Shown one piece after another: positions 1 to 11,124 of a stretch of 64,000 nucleotides of DNA. The translations under genes and the position numbers were made by a program. This DNA is from Paucibacter sediminis (GTDB taxonomy: Bacteria; Pseudomonadota; Gammaproteobacteria; Burkholderiales; Burkholderiaceae_C). The stretch is from NCBI RefSeq assembly GCF_030254645.1, contig NZ_CP116346.1, forward strand, positions 972,001 to 1,036,000. Direction: 5' to 3'. The notes beneath the pieces are model-generated. The model made no database searches. It saw nothing but the letters and a program-made list of their open reading frames with translations, and had not been told where the DNA came from. Each line of letters starts with the position of its first letter. The stretch's first letter is position 1.

Positions 1-1
1 G

Positions 2-94
2 CATGCGCTGGTGTTCAGCAAGCTGACGAAGAAGCTGCAGCGGGAGTTGGGCCCGGCCATCGGGGAAAGTCCCAGGCCGAAACTTTCGGCGTGA
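2..94 (+). CDS. C-terminal end of an unidentified protein (5' end outside window)
   Basis: An open frame enters from the left edge and stops at TGA 92-94, giving 30 residues that begin HALVFSKLTKK and end in a basic, proline-containing tail (PRPKLSA). Too little is present to assign a family. The codons look like those of the neighbouring genes. Frame 1 is also open over this short stretch, so the assignment rests only on codon character and the stop placed 48 bases before the next start. Confidence 0.4.
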   Translation, partial: HALVFSKLTKKLQRELGPAIGESPRPKLSA

Positions 95-142
95 GGGCCG
101 ATGGCCGCTAGCCTCCCGGCTTTGCACCCAACACGCTGCACC

Positions 143-2167
143 ATGACGAAACAATCCCTCAAGCTCACGACCCTGGCCCTGCTGCTGCAGCTGGCCGGCG
201 CGGCCTTTGCTGCCCCCCTGAGTTCCGGCCTCGACATGCCCGGCTTCGACCCAGCCGTGCGCGCCCAGGACGATCTGTTCCGCGCCGCCAATGGCGGCTG
301 GATGAAGGCCACCGAGATCCCGGCCGACAAGTCCGAGTACGGCGCCTTCATCCAGCTGCGCGACCTCAGCGACAAGCGCGTGCGCGCCATCGTCGACGAG
401 CTGGCCACGCAGCAGCACCCGAGCGGCAGCGTGGCGCAGAAGGTCGGCGCCTTCTATGCCAGCTTCATGAACACCGAGGCGATCGACAAGGCCGGGCTGG
501 CACCGGTCAAGCCGCTGCTGGCCGAGATCGATGCGATCAAGTCGCTCAAGGAGCTGGCCGCCTGGCAGGGCCGCATGCAGGGCCGGCTGGAGACGCCGGT
601 GCAGCTGTGGGTGATGGGCGACTTCAAGGAGCCCACCGTGAATCGCGCCCTCACCTGGCAGGGCGGCCTGGGCCTGCCGGACCGCGACTACTACCTGAAG
701 AAGGACGACGAGCGCATGGGCAAGGCGCGCGCCGCCTACGCGCAATACCTGACCCTGCTGGCCACGCAGGCCGGCGAGGCCAAGCCCGCCGAGGCCGCGG
801 ACCGCGTGATGGCGCTGGAGCAGCGCATCGCCGAGGCGCATTGGGACAAGGTCGACAACCGCAATATGGTGAAGATCTACAACCCGATGACGCCGGCCGA
901 GCTGGCCAAGGCGGCGCCGGGCTTCGACTGGGCCGGCTTCATGGCCGCCGCCCGCCTGGCCGGGCAGGACCGTCTCTCGATCTCGCAGCCCAGCGCCGTC
1001 AGCGCGATCGCCAAGCTCTATGGCGAGCTGCCGCTGGCCGACTGGAAGCTCTACTTCAAGCTGCACCTGCTGGACGCCACCGCCGACCTGCTGCCCAAGC
1101 CGCTGCGCGAGGCGCGCTTCGCCTTCCGCGGCACCGCGCTGACCGGCGCCACCGAGGAGAAGCCGCGCTGGCAGAAGGCCATCGCCGACCTCAACGGCGC
1201 GCTCGGCGAGGCGGTGGGCCAGCTCTATGTGGCCAAGCATTTCCCGCCCGCCTACAAGGCGCGCATGCAGGAGCTGGTGGGCAATCTGCTGGCCTCCTAC
1301 AAGGAATCGATCGACGGCCTCGCCTGGATGACCCCCGCCACCAAGGCGCAGGCGCAGGACAAGCTGGCCAAGTACATGGTGAAGATCGGCTATCCGGACG
1401 TCTGGCGCGATTACAGCAAGCTCGACGTGCGCGCCGGCGACGCGCTGGGCAATGCGCTGCGCTCGGGCCGCTTCGAATGGGAGCGCGTGGCCGCCAAGGC
1501 CGGCAAGAAGGTGGATCGCGCCGAATGGGGCATGACGCCGCAGACCGTGAACGCCTACTACAACCCGACGCTCAACGAGATCGTGTTCCCGGCCGCCATC
1601 CTGCAGCCGCCCTTCTTCGACATGGGCGCCGACGATGCGGTGAACTACGGCGCCATCGGCGCGGTGATCGGCCACGAGATCAGCCATGGCTTCGACGACC
1701 AGGGCAGCCAGTTCGACGGCGACGGCGTGCTGCGCAACTGGTGGACCGAAGCCGACCGCAAGGCCTTCGAGGCGGTGGGCGCCAAGCTGGTGGAACAGTA
1801 CGCGGCCTACGAGCCGATCGCCGGCAAGAAGCTCAACGGCAAGCTGACCCTGGGCGAGAACATCGCCGACCTCTCGGGCCTGCAGATCGCCTACAAGGCC
1901 TATCTGCGCTCGCTGGGTGGCAAGCCTGCCGCGACCATCGACGGTTTCAGCGGCCAGCAGCGCTTCTTCATGGGCTGGTCGCAGGCCTGGCGCGAGAAGG
2001 TGCGCGAGCAACGCTCGCTGCAGCTGCTCACCACCGATCCGCATTCGCCGCCCGAGTTCCGTGCCAATGGCGCCGCCATCAACCACGATGGTTTCCATGA
2101 GGCCTTCGGCACCAAGGAGGGCGACAAGATGTTCAAGCCCACGGGCGAGCGCATCCGCATCTGGTAA
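143..2167 (+). CDS. M13 family (neprilysin/PepO-like) zinc metallopeptidase
   Basis: Predicted exported zinc endopeptidase of 674 residues, the usual length for bacterial M13 enzymes. The start at 143 is chosen because it gives a classic signal peptide (MTKQSLKLTTLALLLQLAG, cleaved near AFA-AP); an in-frame ATG at 101 would bury it. The N-terminal M13 domain opens with PGFDPAVRAQDDLFRAANG. The catalytic HEISH motif begins at residue 511, with the family NAYYNPTLNEIVFPA segment before it and the GENIAD motif, bearing the third zinc ligand, after it. That motif continues LSG where LGG is more usual. The C-terminus ends RIRIW rather than the common CRVW. It probably degrades small peptides in the periplasm. 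It converges on the glucokinase gene with 4 bases between stops. Confidence 0.93.
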   Translation: MTKQSLKLTTLALLLQLAGAAFAAPLSSGLDMPGFDPAVRAQDDLFRAANGGWMKATEIPADKSEYGAFIQLRDLSDKRVRAIVDELATQQHPSGSVAQKVGAFYASFMNTEAIDKAGLAPVKPLLAEIDAIKSLKELAAWQGRMQGRLETPVQLWVMGDFKEPTVNRALTWQGGLGLPDRDYYLKKDDERMGKARAAYAQYLTLLATQAGEAKPAEAADRVMALEQRIAEAHWDKVDNRNMVKIYNPMTPAELAKAAPGFDWAGFMAAARLAGQDRLSISQPSAVSAIAKLYGELPLADWKLYFKLHLLDATADLLPKPLREARFAFRGTALTGATEEKPRWQKAIADLNGALGEAVGQLYVAKHFPPAYKARMQELVGNLLASYKESIDGLAWMTPATKAQAQDKLAKYMVKIGYPDVWRDYSKLDVRAGDALGNALRSGRFEWERVAAKAGKKVDRAEWGMTPQTVNAYYNPTLNEIVFPAAILQPPFFDMGADDAVNYGAIGAVIGHEISHGFDDQGSQFDGDGVLRNWWTEADRKAFEAVGAKLVEQYAAYEPIAGKKLNGKLTLGENIADLSGLQIAYKAYLRSLGGKPAATIDGFSGQQRFFMGWSQAWREKVREQRSLQLLTTDPHSPPEFRANGAAINHDGFHEAFGTKEGDKMFKPTGERIRIW

Positions 2168-2171
2168 GCGG

Positions 2172-3172
2172 CTAGCAGCTGGACAAGGAGGCCGCGTCCA
2201 GTGCCCGGCTCGCGCCGAGCAGGGCGGCCTCCTCGCCGCTGCGCACCACCAGGGTCGGGATCGCCTGCAGATAGCTGGTGAAACGGCCCTTGGCCTCGAA
2301 GCGGGCGCGGAAGGGCGAGCGCCCGAACCAATCGCCCAGGCGCGGCACGATGCCGCCACCGATATAGAGCCCGCCGCGCGCGCCCAGCGTCAGCGCCAGG
2401 TTGCCGGCCACCTCGCCCAGCAGGCCGCAGAACAGCGCCAACGCCGCTTCGCTCAGCGCGTCGCTGCCGGCCAGGGCGGCGGCGCTGATGGCGGCCGCCT
2501 CCTGCGCGCGCCGCCCCAGGCCGCGCACCTCGGCGAGCGCGCGGTAGAGGTTCTCCAGGCCCGGCCCCGAGAGCGCGCGCTCGGCCGAGACATGGCCGAA
2601 CTCGCGCCGCAGCAGCTGCAGCACCGCCGCCTCCTCGGGCTCGAAGGAGGCCAGGCTGACATGGCCGCCCTCGCCTCCGATGGGGACGAGGCCGGCGCCG
2701 CACACCGCCGGCACCAGGCCCGACACGCCCAGCCCCGTGCCCGGGCCCAGCAGCGCGATCGGCGCGCCGGCCACCGCAGCGCCGCCGCCGACGCGCCAGC
2801 AATCGGCCTCGGTGAGCGCCGGCAAGGCCAGCGCCAGCGCCGAGAAGTCGTTCAGCACCAGCAGGCGCTCCAGCTTCAGCGCCTGCTTCAGCCCCCTGAT
2901 GGAGAAGGACCAATGGTGGTTGGTCATGCGCACATGGTCGCCGGTGATGGCGGTGGCAATGCCGATCGCGCAGGCCTGCGGCGCCGCCAGGCCCAGGCGC
3001 CACTGGTGGTGGCAGATTGCGTCCCAGAACGTCTCGAAGTCGGCGCAGGCGTAGCCGGCGCGATGCAGCAGGGGGCCCTGCGGCCGCAGCTGGGTGGCGA
3101 AGCGCACATTCGTGCCCCCGACATCGGCCAGCAGGCGCGGAAAAGCGCCGCCCTCCACCGGCTGGCGCGCGT

Positions 3173-3176
<4 letters not shown>
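2172..3176 (-). CDS. glk: Glucokinase (Glk family)
   Basis: Cytoplasmic ATP:glucose phosphotransferase, 334 residues. Glk-family features are the N-terminal phosphate-binding loop LLADVGGTNVRFA (15-27), the sugar-binding VLNDFSALA segment, the second phosphate loop LLGPGTGLGVSGL, a GGEGGH segment, and a C-terminal YIGGGIVPR. It is the last gene of the sugar operon, and its ATG overlaps the TGA of the ABC ATPase gene by 4 bases, indicating translational coupling. It would phosphorylate the glucose released by the GH1 beta-glucosidase encoded two genes upstream, since the pathway enters through an ABC importer rather than a PTS. Confidence 0.93.
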
Positions 3177-4233
<1,057 letters not shown>

Positions 4234-4237
<4 letters not shown>

Positions 4238-5598
4238 GGCCGGTGCGCCTGCTTGAAGGCCTCGATGAAGCCGCGGTACCAATGCGCGCTGTCCTTGGCC
4301 AGGCGCGCCTGGCTCGCGTAGTCCACATGGAAGAGGCCGAAGCGCTTGGTGTAGCCGGAGTTCCACTCGAAGTTGTCGAGCAGGCTCCAGTAGAAATAGC
4401 CGCGCACATCCACGCCCAGCTCGGCGGCGCGCGCCAGCGCCTGCAGGTGCGAGCGCAGGTAGGCGACGCGCTCGACATCGGCCACGCGCCCGTCCACCAC
4501 CTGGTCGGCATTGGCCATGCCGTTCTCGGTGATGTAGATCGGCGGCGGCGCGTACTCGCGCGTGATGCGCACCAGGTGCTGGGTCAGCGCCTTGGGGTAG
4601 ATCTCCCAGCCCATGTCGGTGAAGCCCTGCTTGCCGGGCGCCGGCACGGCCGGCTGCTGGGTGCTGATGAAGCTGCGCGTGTAGAAGTTGACGCCCAAAA
4701 AGTCCAGCGGCTGCTGGATCAGGGCCAGGTCTTGCGGCTCGATGCGCGGCGCATCGGCGCCCAGGTACTCGATCACGTCGGCCGGGTAGCTGCCGCGGAA
4801 GATCGGGTCCATGTACCAGCGCACGTTCAGGCCGTCGTCGATGCGGGCGGCGCGGCGGTCGGCCTCCAGCGCGCTGGCCGGGAAGGCCGGCGTGTGGTTG
4901 AGCACCACGCCCAGCGGCGCCCGGGTGAGCGGCCGCATCGCCCGGATGGCCGCGCCATGCGCCAGCATCAGGTGGTGCGAGACCTGCATGGCGGTGGCGC
5001 GGCTGGTCAGGCCGGGCGCGAACTGCGCGGTCTCATAGCCCAGCGTGGCCACGCACCAGGGCTCGTTGAGGGTGGCGATGCTGGCCAGGCGGTCGCCCAG
5101 GCGGCGCGCCACCTCGGCCGCATAGTCGGCGAAGCGCGGCACGATCTCGCGCGCGGTCCAGCCGCCCATGCTCTCATGCAGGGCCTGGGGCAGATCCCAG
5201 TGATAGAGCGTGGCATGGGGCTGGATGCCGGCCTCCAGCAGGGCGTCGACGAGGCGGTCGTAGAAGGCGAAGCCGGCCTCGTTCCAGGCGCCCGCGCCGT
5301 CGGGCTGCACGCGCGGCCAGGCGATCGAGAAGCGGTAGGCGTCCAGGCCCAGCCATTTCAGCAGCGCCACGTCCTCACGGAAGCGATGGTAGTGATCGCA
5401 GGCCACATCGATGTTGGAGCCGTCGTTGATGCGACCGGGCTGGCGGCAATAGGCGTCCCAGATCGAGGCGCCCTTGCCCTCGCCGAAGGCGGCGCCCTCG
5501 ATCTGCGCGGCGCTGGTGGCGGCCCCCCAGAGGAAGTCGGGCCGCAGCGCATGGTGCAACTCGGCCAGGGCGGAGGGATTCAGGTCAAGGGCGTTCAT
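4234..5598 (-). CDS. GH1 family beta-glucosidase
   Basis: A 454-residue (beta/alpha)8 glycoside hydrolase, full length for GH1. The N-terminal signature FLWGAATSAAQIEGA lies at 22-36. The acid/base glutamate is E179 in TLNEPW and the nucleophile is E358 in YITENG; WPRVQPDG, LYHWDLPQ and FYWSLLDNFEW are also family segments. No signal peptide is visible, so it acts in the cytoplasm on imported beta-glucosides such as cellobiose (substrate inferred from context). It sits between permease and ATPase genes, 30 bases after the permease and overlapping the ATPase start by 4. The closing C-terminal segment is RFGLFHVDYASQARLAKDSAHWYRGFI, ordinary for the family. Confidence 0.95.
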
Positions 5599-5628
5599 AG
5601 GTTTGCGAGAGGAGAAATTCAGCGGTGT

Positions 5629-6456
5629 TCAGCCACGTACAGCGCCGGCGGTGAGGCCGGCCACCAGGCGCTTGGCAAAGAAGACGAAGGCCAGCAGCAG
5701 CGGCAGCATGGCGATGGCACTGCCCGCCATCAGCGCACCCCATTCGGTGTTGTTGGGGCTTTGCATCGAGCGCAGCGCCAGCGGCAGGGTGTATTGCTCC
5801 ACCGAGCGCAGCACCACCAGCGGGCCGACGAAGTTGTTCCAGGAGGCGATGAAGGTGATCAGCCCCAGCGTGCCCAGCGCCGGGCCCAGCAGCGGCAGCA
5901 CCACGCTGCGGAAGATGCGCAGCTCGCTGCAGCCGTCCATGCGCGCCGCGTCCAGCAGCTCGAAGGGGATGGCCGAGGCGATGTACTGGCGCATCATGAA
6001 GATGCCCAGGGCGCCGGCCGCGGCCGGGATGTAGAGGGCGCGCGGCTGGTCGATCCAGCCCAGCGCGTCCACCACCAGATAGCCCGGGATCATGTTGAGA
6101 AAGCTGGGCAGCATCATCGAGCCCACCACGCAGGCGAACAGGCCGCGCTTGAAGCGGAACTCGTAGACCGCGAAGGCGAAGCCGGCCAGGCTGCACAGCA
6201 GCAGGTTGAGCGCCGTGGTCATCAGGCCCACGTAGATGCTCATGCCGACATTGCGCCAGAAGGGCAGGCGTTCGGTGAGCAACTCCAGATTGCCGAGGAA
6301 CTGCGCGCCGAACCAGAGCGGCGGCGGCGCGCTGAAGATCTGCGCGCGCTCGTGGGTGGCGAACACGAAGGTGAAATAGAAGGGCGCCACCAGGATCAGC
6401 AGGCCGGCGCCCAGCAGCAGCGCGGCGATCCAGCGCCCATGGGGTTTAGCGGCCAT
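5629..6456 (-). CDS. Sugar ABC transporter permease (MalG-like)
   Basis: Inner-membrane permease of 275 residues with about six hydrophobic segments. The EAA-type coupling loop that contacts the ATPase is visible as ELLDAARMDGCSELRIFRSVVLPLL. It has a MalG-like layout: a short cytoplasmic N-terminus, a first membrane helix LLLGAGLLILVAPFYFTFVF, and a periplasmic loop. The start at 6456 lies inside the end of the preceding permease gene, an 11-base overlap. It pairs with the gene upstream to form the transmembrane channel for the sugar bound by the 7345-8598 product. Confidence 0.92.
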   Translation of the reverse strand: MAAKPHGRWIAALLLGAGLLILVAPFYFTFVFATHERAQIFSAPPPLWFGAQFLGNLELLTERLPFWRNVGMSIYVGLMTTALNLLLCSLAGFAFAVYEFRFKRGLFACVVGSMMLPSFLNMIPGYLVVDALGWIDQPRALYIPAAAGALGIFMMRQYIASAIPFELLDAARMDGCSELRIFRSVVLPLLGPALGTLGLITFIASWNNFVGPLVVLRSVEQYTLPLALRSMQSPNNTEWGALMAGSAIAMLPLLLAFVFFAKRLVAGLTAGAVRG

Positions 6457-7348
6457 GCTCGCCTCCGGCCTGGCCGAACAGGCGGTGGTTGCCCCAGCTC
6501 AGCGCCGCGATGACCAGGAACAGCAGCCAGGAGATCGCCGAGGCGGTGCCGAAGTCGCCATAGCTGAAGGCCATGCGGTACATGAACATCGCGGTGGTCA
6601 TCACCGCCGGCGCCACGCCGCTTTCCGAGTCGACCAGGATGAAGGGCTCGTCGAAGAGCTGCAGGCTGCCGATGATGGTCATGGTGACGGCGAAGTAAAT
6701 CATCGGCCGCAGCAGCGGCAGGGTGATGTGGCGGAACTGCTGCCAGGGGCCGGCGCCGTCCAGGGTGGCGGCCTCGTAGAGCGACTCGTCGATCACCTGC
6801 AGGGCCGAGAGGTAGAGCACCAGGTTCCAGCCCAGGTAGCGCCAGAACACCACGAAGGCGATCGCGGGCATGGCGTAGTCGGCATCGCCCAGCCAGTCGC
6901 GCGGCGTGCCGGGCAGGATCAGATTGATGAAGCCGAAGTCCTTGGACAGCAGGGTGCTGAAGATCAGCGCGATCGCCACGCTGGAGGTGATGTAGGGCAG
7001 GAAGTAGCTGCCCACCACGAAGTTGCGGCTGCGCTTGAGGCGGCGGTGGATGTAATAGGCCAGCGGCAGGGCCAGCAGATGCTGGGGCAGGCCCGCAGCC
7101 AAGCCGTACCAGAAGGTGTGGCCCAGCGAGCTGCGGAACCAGGGGTCGGTGAGCGCATACCAGTAGTTCTGCAGGCCCACCCACTGCATCGCGCCGAGGC
7201 CGGCCGAGGCGTCCCATTGGTGCAGCGAGAGCACGATGGAGAACAGCAGCGGGAACAGGCCGAAGGCGGCGAACAGCAGGAAGAAGGGGGCGACGAAGAG
7301 ATAGGGGGCGGCGGCGCGGCCGCCGAGCTGGCGCAACAGGCTCTTCAT
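6446..7348 (-). CDS. Sugar ABC transporter permease (MalF-like)
   Basis: Inner-membrane permease, 300 residues, beginning MKSLLRQLGGRAAAPYLFVAPF with the first helix immediately after. The coupling loop is ESLYEAATLDGAGPWQQFRHITLPLLRP. The start at 7348 is chosen because the ATG overlaps the binding-protein stop as ATGA; the same frame stays open far upstream without a plausible protein. It is the second-position subunit (UgpA/MalF type) and partners the MalG-like permease encoded next. Confidence 0.92.
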   Translation of the reverse strand: MKSLLRQLGGRAAAPYLFVAPFFLLFAAFGLFPLLFSIVLSLHQWDASAGLGAMQWVGLQNYWYALTDPWFRSSLGHTFWYGLAAGLPQHLLALPLAYYIHRRLKRSRNFVVGSYFLPYITSSVAIALIFSTLLSKDFGFINLILPGTPRDWLGDADYAMPAIAFVVFWRYLGWNLVLYLSALQVIDESLYEAATLDGAGPWQQFRHITLPLLRPMIYFAVTMTIIGSLQLFDEPFILVDSESGVAPAVMTTAMFMYRMAFSYGDFGTASAISWLLFLVIAALSWGNHRLFGQAGGEHGR

Positions 7349-8598
7349 GGCCGCCTCACCCGGTGCTCGATCATGGCGCGCGCATCGGCCAGCGCGCTGG
7401 GGATGTCCTTGCCCTTGCTCACCACCAGCTCGTACTCGGCGCGCACCACGTCGGTGGCCAGGGCGTCCAGGCGATGCACCGGCACGGCCTGCACCTGGCT
7501 GGCGATCTCGCGCCACAGCCGGCGCGCGCGCTGGCCGCCCAGATAGGGCATGGGCTCGTCGAAGAGCGCATCCTGCTGCGCGGCCTTCAGGGCCGGGAAG
7601 CTGTCCAGCGTGCGCAGCGACTGCAGCTGGGTCTCGGCATCCGCGCACATGAAGCGGATGAAGTCCCAGGCCGCCTGCTTGTGCTCGGACTTGGCCGGGA
7701 TCGCGTAGAAGGAGCCGCCATAGGAGGCGAACACGCCGTTGGGCAGCTGGGTGGAACGCCACTGGCCGGCGCTGGCCGGTGCCAGCCAGTTCTTCAGATG
7801 GCCGGCCAGCCAGGCGCCCATCATCTGGCTGGCGATCTTGTCGCGCCGAAAACCGGCCACCCAATCGTTCGTCCAGGCGGGGGCATGGGCGTCGATGCCG
7901 GCGCGGCGCGCCGCGCGGCCGAGCTCGAAGGCGCGCACGAAGCGCGGGCTGTCCACCAGCACCCTGCCCTGGCTGTCGAAGTACAGGCCCTCGCCCGGCG
8001 CCAGGCCGGTGCGCAGCACGATGTCGCGGATGTCGGTGCTGTCGGCCAGCAGGTAGGCGCCGGTGGCGGCCTTGAGTTTGATGCCGGCGGCGATGAACTG
8101 CTCCCAGCTGCCGGTGAGTTCGGCCTCGCTGATGCCGGCGCGCGCCATCAGGTCCTGGCGGTAGAGCAGAGTGCCGGGGCCGATGTCGGTGGGCATGGCG
8201 ACGAACTCGCCGCGCGGGCTCGTGCCCTGCGGCCAGCTGTAGGCCACGAACTGCGCGCGCAGCTGCTGCGCTTGGAAGGGCGGCGCGCCCAGGTCGCTGA
8301 GGCCGCGGCCGGCGGCGAACTTGCCGATGAAGCGCAGGTCCAGCGCCATCACGTCGGGCAGGCCCGAGCCGGTGGCGAGCGCCGCCGTCATGGCGGTGTG
8401 GTGGTCGGCGTACTGGCGCGAGACGATCTTCACCTCGATGTCGGGGTGCAGGGCGCGCCAGCGCGGCAGGGCCGCGCGCGCGGCGCGGTCCAGGTCCGGG
8501 AAGCTGGCCACCGTGATGGTGAGCGCCTGCGCCAGCGGGCTCCACAGCCCCAGCAGAAGCAGGGTGCCGGCCAGCACGGTGTGGAAGGGTTTGGGCAT
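7345..8598 (-). CDS. Extracellular sugar-binding protein of the ABC importer
   Basis: Family 1 solute-binding protein of 417 residues. A signal peptide (MPKPFHTVLAGTLLLLGLWS, cleavage near AQA-LT) sends it to the periplasm. The mature protein begins ITVASFPDLDRAARAALPRW, the typical opening of CUT1 binding proteins. Later segments such as GSFYAIPAKSEHKQAAWDFIRFM match the conserved C-lobe region. It delivers an oligosaccharide to the two permeases with which it is co-transcribed. A strong intergenic hairpin separates it from the TonB-receptor gene upstream, which may let the two be expressed at different levels. Confidence 0.92.
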   Translation of the reverse strand: MPKPFHTVLAGTLLLLGLWSPLAQALTITVASFPDLDRAARAALPRWRALHPDIEVKIVSRQYADHHTAMTAALATGSGLPDVMALDLRFIGKFAAGRGLSDLGAPPFQAQQLRAQFVAYSWPQGTSPRGEFVAMPTDIGPGTLLYRQDLMARAGISEAELTGSWEQFIAAGIKLKAATGAYLLADSTDIRDIVLRTGLAPGEGLYFDSQGRVLVDSPRFVRAFELGRAARRAGIDAHAPAWTNDWVAGFRRDKIASQMMGAWLAGHLKNWLAPASAGQWRSTQLPNGVFASYGGSFYAIPAKSEHKQAAWDFIRFMCADAETQLQSLRTLDSFPALKAAQQDALFDEPMPYLGGQRARRLWREIASQVQAVPVHRLDALATDVVRAEYELVVSKGKDIPSALADARAMIEHRVRRP

Positions 8599-8610
8599 GT
8601 GGGGAGCAGC

Positions 8611-8635
8611 GGGTGCCGCCGGCTCGGCGGCACCC
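8611..8635 (-). other. Intercistronic hairpin between receptor and binding-protein genes
   Basis: Perfect 10-bp inverted repeat GGGTGCCGCC / GGCGGCACCC with a 5-base loop, lying in the 53-base gap between the TonB-receptor stop and the binding-protein start. No T-tract follows on the minus strand, so it looks like an mRNA-stabilising or processing hairpin rather than a full terminator. Confidence 0.6.
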
Positions 8636-8651
8636 GGCGGGAGGGTCAGGG

Positions 8652-11054
8652 TCAGAAGCTGTAGCCGGCGTTGATCTGGTAGCTGCGCGGCGCCTGGTAC
8701 TGCGCCGTCCAGATCGGGTTGGCGAAGGAGCCGCTGCTGCCCGCGCTGGTCTTGACTTTCTGGTCGGTGGCATTGCGCACGAAGGCGTCCACATACCAGT
8801 TCTTCTTGGCCGCATAGCGCAGGCCCAGGTCCAGCGTGGTGTAGGCCTTCTGCCGGTCGCCATCGCCCAGATTGAAGACCGAGAGCCAGTTGGACGACTG
8901 GTAATGCGCGCCGATGCGCGGCGTCAGGCTGTCGCCGCCGCCCAGGTGGAACTGGTATTCGTACTGCAGCTGCACCGAGATCTTGGGCGCATGCGGCAGC
9001 TCGTTGCCGGTCACCTTCAGGCAGTTGCCGCCCAGCTGCGGATCGAAACAGGGCGGCAGCTGGTAGTCGTTGGAGGCCGCCACCAGCTCGCCCAGGCGGG
9101 TCTTGGTGTAGGAGACGGTGAGGCCCAGCTTGCCCTCGGCACCCACGCGCGCGGCCAGCTCGGCTTCCAGGCCCGAGACCTTGGCGCCCTCGGCATTGCT
9201 GTAGGCGAACTGGCGGTTGCCGTTCACGATCACCGGCGCGCTGAACTGGAAGTCCTTGAAGTTCATGTGATAGGCGCTGAGGTTGAAGGTGGCGCGCCCA
9301 TCCAGCAGCGTGCTCTTCAGACCGGCCTCGACATTGGTGAGCGTCTCGGGGCCGTAGTGCAGGCCGCCGTCGCCCGAGCCGCCCGACTTGTAGCCGGTGG
9401 AGACGCTGCCATAGACCATCATGTCCTTGCTCAGCTCGTAACTGGCGCGCGCCAGATAGGTGGCCTTGCTGCCGGTGTAATGGGCGTCGTTGACATTGCC
9501 GGCGTTGTAGCCCGAGCCCGGCTTGCTGGGGTCCAGGCCCGGATCCAGCGGCACCTGCGGCACGCTGGCGTCATAGCCCCAGAACCAGCCGCGGCCGCCG
9601 ATGTTCTTGCGGTCGTCATGGGTGTAGCGCACGCCGCCGGTGAGGTGCAGCTTGTCGCCCACATTGAAGGTGGCCTGGCCGAACACCGCCTGCGTGTCCA
9701 CCGTCTCCTTGGGCTGGATGAAGGAACCCTGCCAGCCCACGCTGCCCTGCTGGGTGCCGTTCATGATCGGAATGTCGAAGCGGATGCCGTTGTCCTCGGC
9801 GGCGTAGTACAGGCCCAGGATCCAGTCCAGCTCCTGCTTGCCGTTCGACGCCAGCGTGAGCTCGTGGCTGTGGTTGTTGTACTTGGACCAGACGGTGTTG
9901 TCCTCCTGGTGGCTGGCGCCGGTGCTGAAGCTGGTGGGGGCCTGCACGCCCAGGTCCTGGTCGTAGGTGCCCGAGCCGCTGAAGCGGCCGATGCCGGCCA
10001 CATAGGCAAGGCTCATGCCGCCCAGGTCGTATTCCAGCCGGCTGCGCAGCGCGGTGGAGTCGCGCTTCAGCGAGGGCGCGGTGTCGATCAGCGCCGACCA
10101 GAATTTCTCGCCCGCGCGCGGCGTCTGCATCAGGCTCATCGAGGGCGTGCCGCGATCCTGGAACTTCTCCAGCGAGACATCCCAGCGCAGCTGGGCCGAG
10201 GGCTTCCACAACAGGCTGACGCGCGCGGCGGTCTGGTTCTGCGCGTTGTACTTGGGGCCGCCCTGCACGAACAGATTCGGGTTGAGGGCCTGGAAGCCGG
10301 TGAGGCTGCCGTTGTTGGCGGCGGCATAGGCGGCCTGCTGGCTGGCCAGGCTGGGATGCGGGGCGCGCTGGTAGTCGACATAACCGTCATGCTGCTCGTG
10401 CACGAAGGCAAAGCGCATCGCCAGGGTGTCGCTCACCGGCACGTTCAGCGCACCGCGCGTGCCCAGCCGCGAGAAGCTGCCAATGCCGCCCTCGACATAG
10501 CCCGACTGGTCGCGCAGCACCGGTTTGGCGGTCTTCAGATTGATGGTGCCCACGGTGGAGTTGCGCCCCCACAGCGTGCCCTGCGGGCCGCGCAGCACTT
10601 CCAGGCCGTCGAGGTCGAACATCAGCGTGGAGGCACCCTCGGGTCGCGGCGAGAACACGCCGTCGACGAACAGCGCCACCTCGGGATCGGCGTACTCGGT
10701 CTTGGCGCTGTCGTTGCCAATGCCGCGCAGCGTGATGCTGACGATGCCATGGTCGCCCTGCCCCGTGCCCTGCAGGCTGGGCACCAGATTGAACACGTCC
10801 AGCAAGGTGTTGGCGCGCGTGTCCTCCAGCGCCGTGGCGGTGACGGCGGTGACGGCCACCGGCGTCTGCTGCAGCGAGGTCAGCTTCTTGGTGGCCGTGA
10901 TGGTCACGATCGGCAGCTTGTCGGGCTCGGTCTTGGCGGCGGGCTCGGCCGTCTGGGCCCAGCTGGAGCAAGAGGCACCGGCGATCAGGCTGATGACCGC
11001 GAGTTGGACGGGGGTGCCCAGGAATTTCCGGGCCGGCAGGGCGGGGCTAGTCAT
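8652..11054 (-). CDS. TonB-dependent outer-membrane receptor
   Basis: Outer-membrane active transporter of 800 residues. The start at 11054 (MTSPALPARK) has a GGAGAC ribosome site 4 bases upstream and yields a signal-type N-terminus ending SSWAQT; the in-frame ATG at 11111 lacks one. A plug domain follows (PVAVTAVTATALEDTRANTLLDVF, then GLEVLRGPQGTLWGRNSTVGTIN), then a 22-strand-type barrel ending in the aromatic C-terminal signal QINAGYSF. As first gene of the sugar operon it probably carries a beta-glucoside oligosaccharide or an aryl glycoside across the outer membrane (substrate inferred). The twin operators sit just upstream, so the LacI regulator at 12757 should control it. Confidence 0.92.
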   Translation of the reverse strand: MTSPALPARKFLGTPVQLAVISLIAGASCSSWAQTAEPAAKTEPDKLPIVTITATKKLTSLQQTPVAVTAVTATALEDTRANTLLDVFNLVPSLQGTGQGDHGIVSITLRGIGNDSAKTEYADPEVALFVDGVFSPRPEGASTLMFDLDGLEVLRGPQGTLWGRNSTVGTINLKTAKPVLRDQSGYVEGGIGSFSRLGTRGALNVPVSDTLAMRFAFVHEQHDGYVDYQRAPHPSLASQQAAYAAANNGSLTGFQALNPNLFVQGGPKYNAQNQTAARVSLLWKPSAQLRWDVSLEKFQDRGTPSMSLMQTPRAGEKFWSALIDTAPSLKRDSTALRSRLEYDLGGMSLAYVAGIGRFSGSGTYDQDLGVQAPTSFSTGASHQEDNTVWSKYNNHSHELTLASNGKQELDWILGLYYAAEDNGIRFDIPIMNGTQQGSVGWQGSFIQPKETVDTQAVFGQATFNVGDKLHLTGGVRYTHDDRKNIGGRGWFWGYDASVPQVPLDPGLDPSKPGSGYNAGNVNDAHYTGSKATYLARASYELSKDMMVYGSVSTGYKSGGSGDGGLHYGPETLTNVEAGLKSTLLDGRATFNLSAYHMNFKDFQFSAPVIVNGNRQFAYSNAEGAKVSGLEAELAARVGAEGKLGLTVSYTKTRLGELVAASNDYQLPPCFDPQLGGNCLKVTGNELPHAPKISVQLQYEYQFHLGGGDSLTPRIGAHYQSSNWLSVFNLGDGDRQKAYTTLDLGLRYAAKKNWYVDAFVRNATDQKVKTSAGSSGSFANPIWTAQYQAPRSYQINAGYSF

Positions 11055-11124
11055 GTTGTCTCCTGTGGTGGGTGGGCATCGAGGCCCTCTTTTTGCATGA
11101 TCCGATGTCATCGTAGTCAGCGAC

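Noticed and set aside
101-142. An in-frame ATG upstream of the M13 peptidase start
   Set aside because: It would bury the signal peptide; the start at 143 gives an orthodox export signal.
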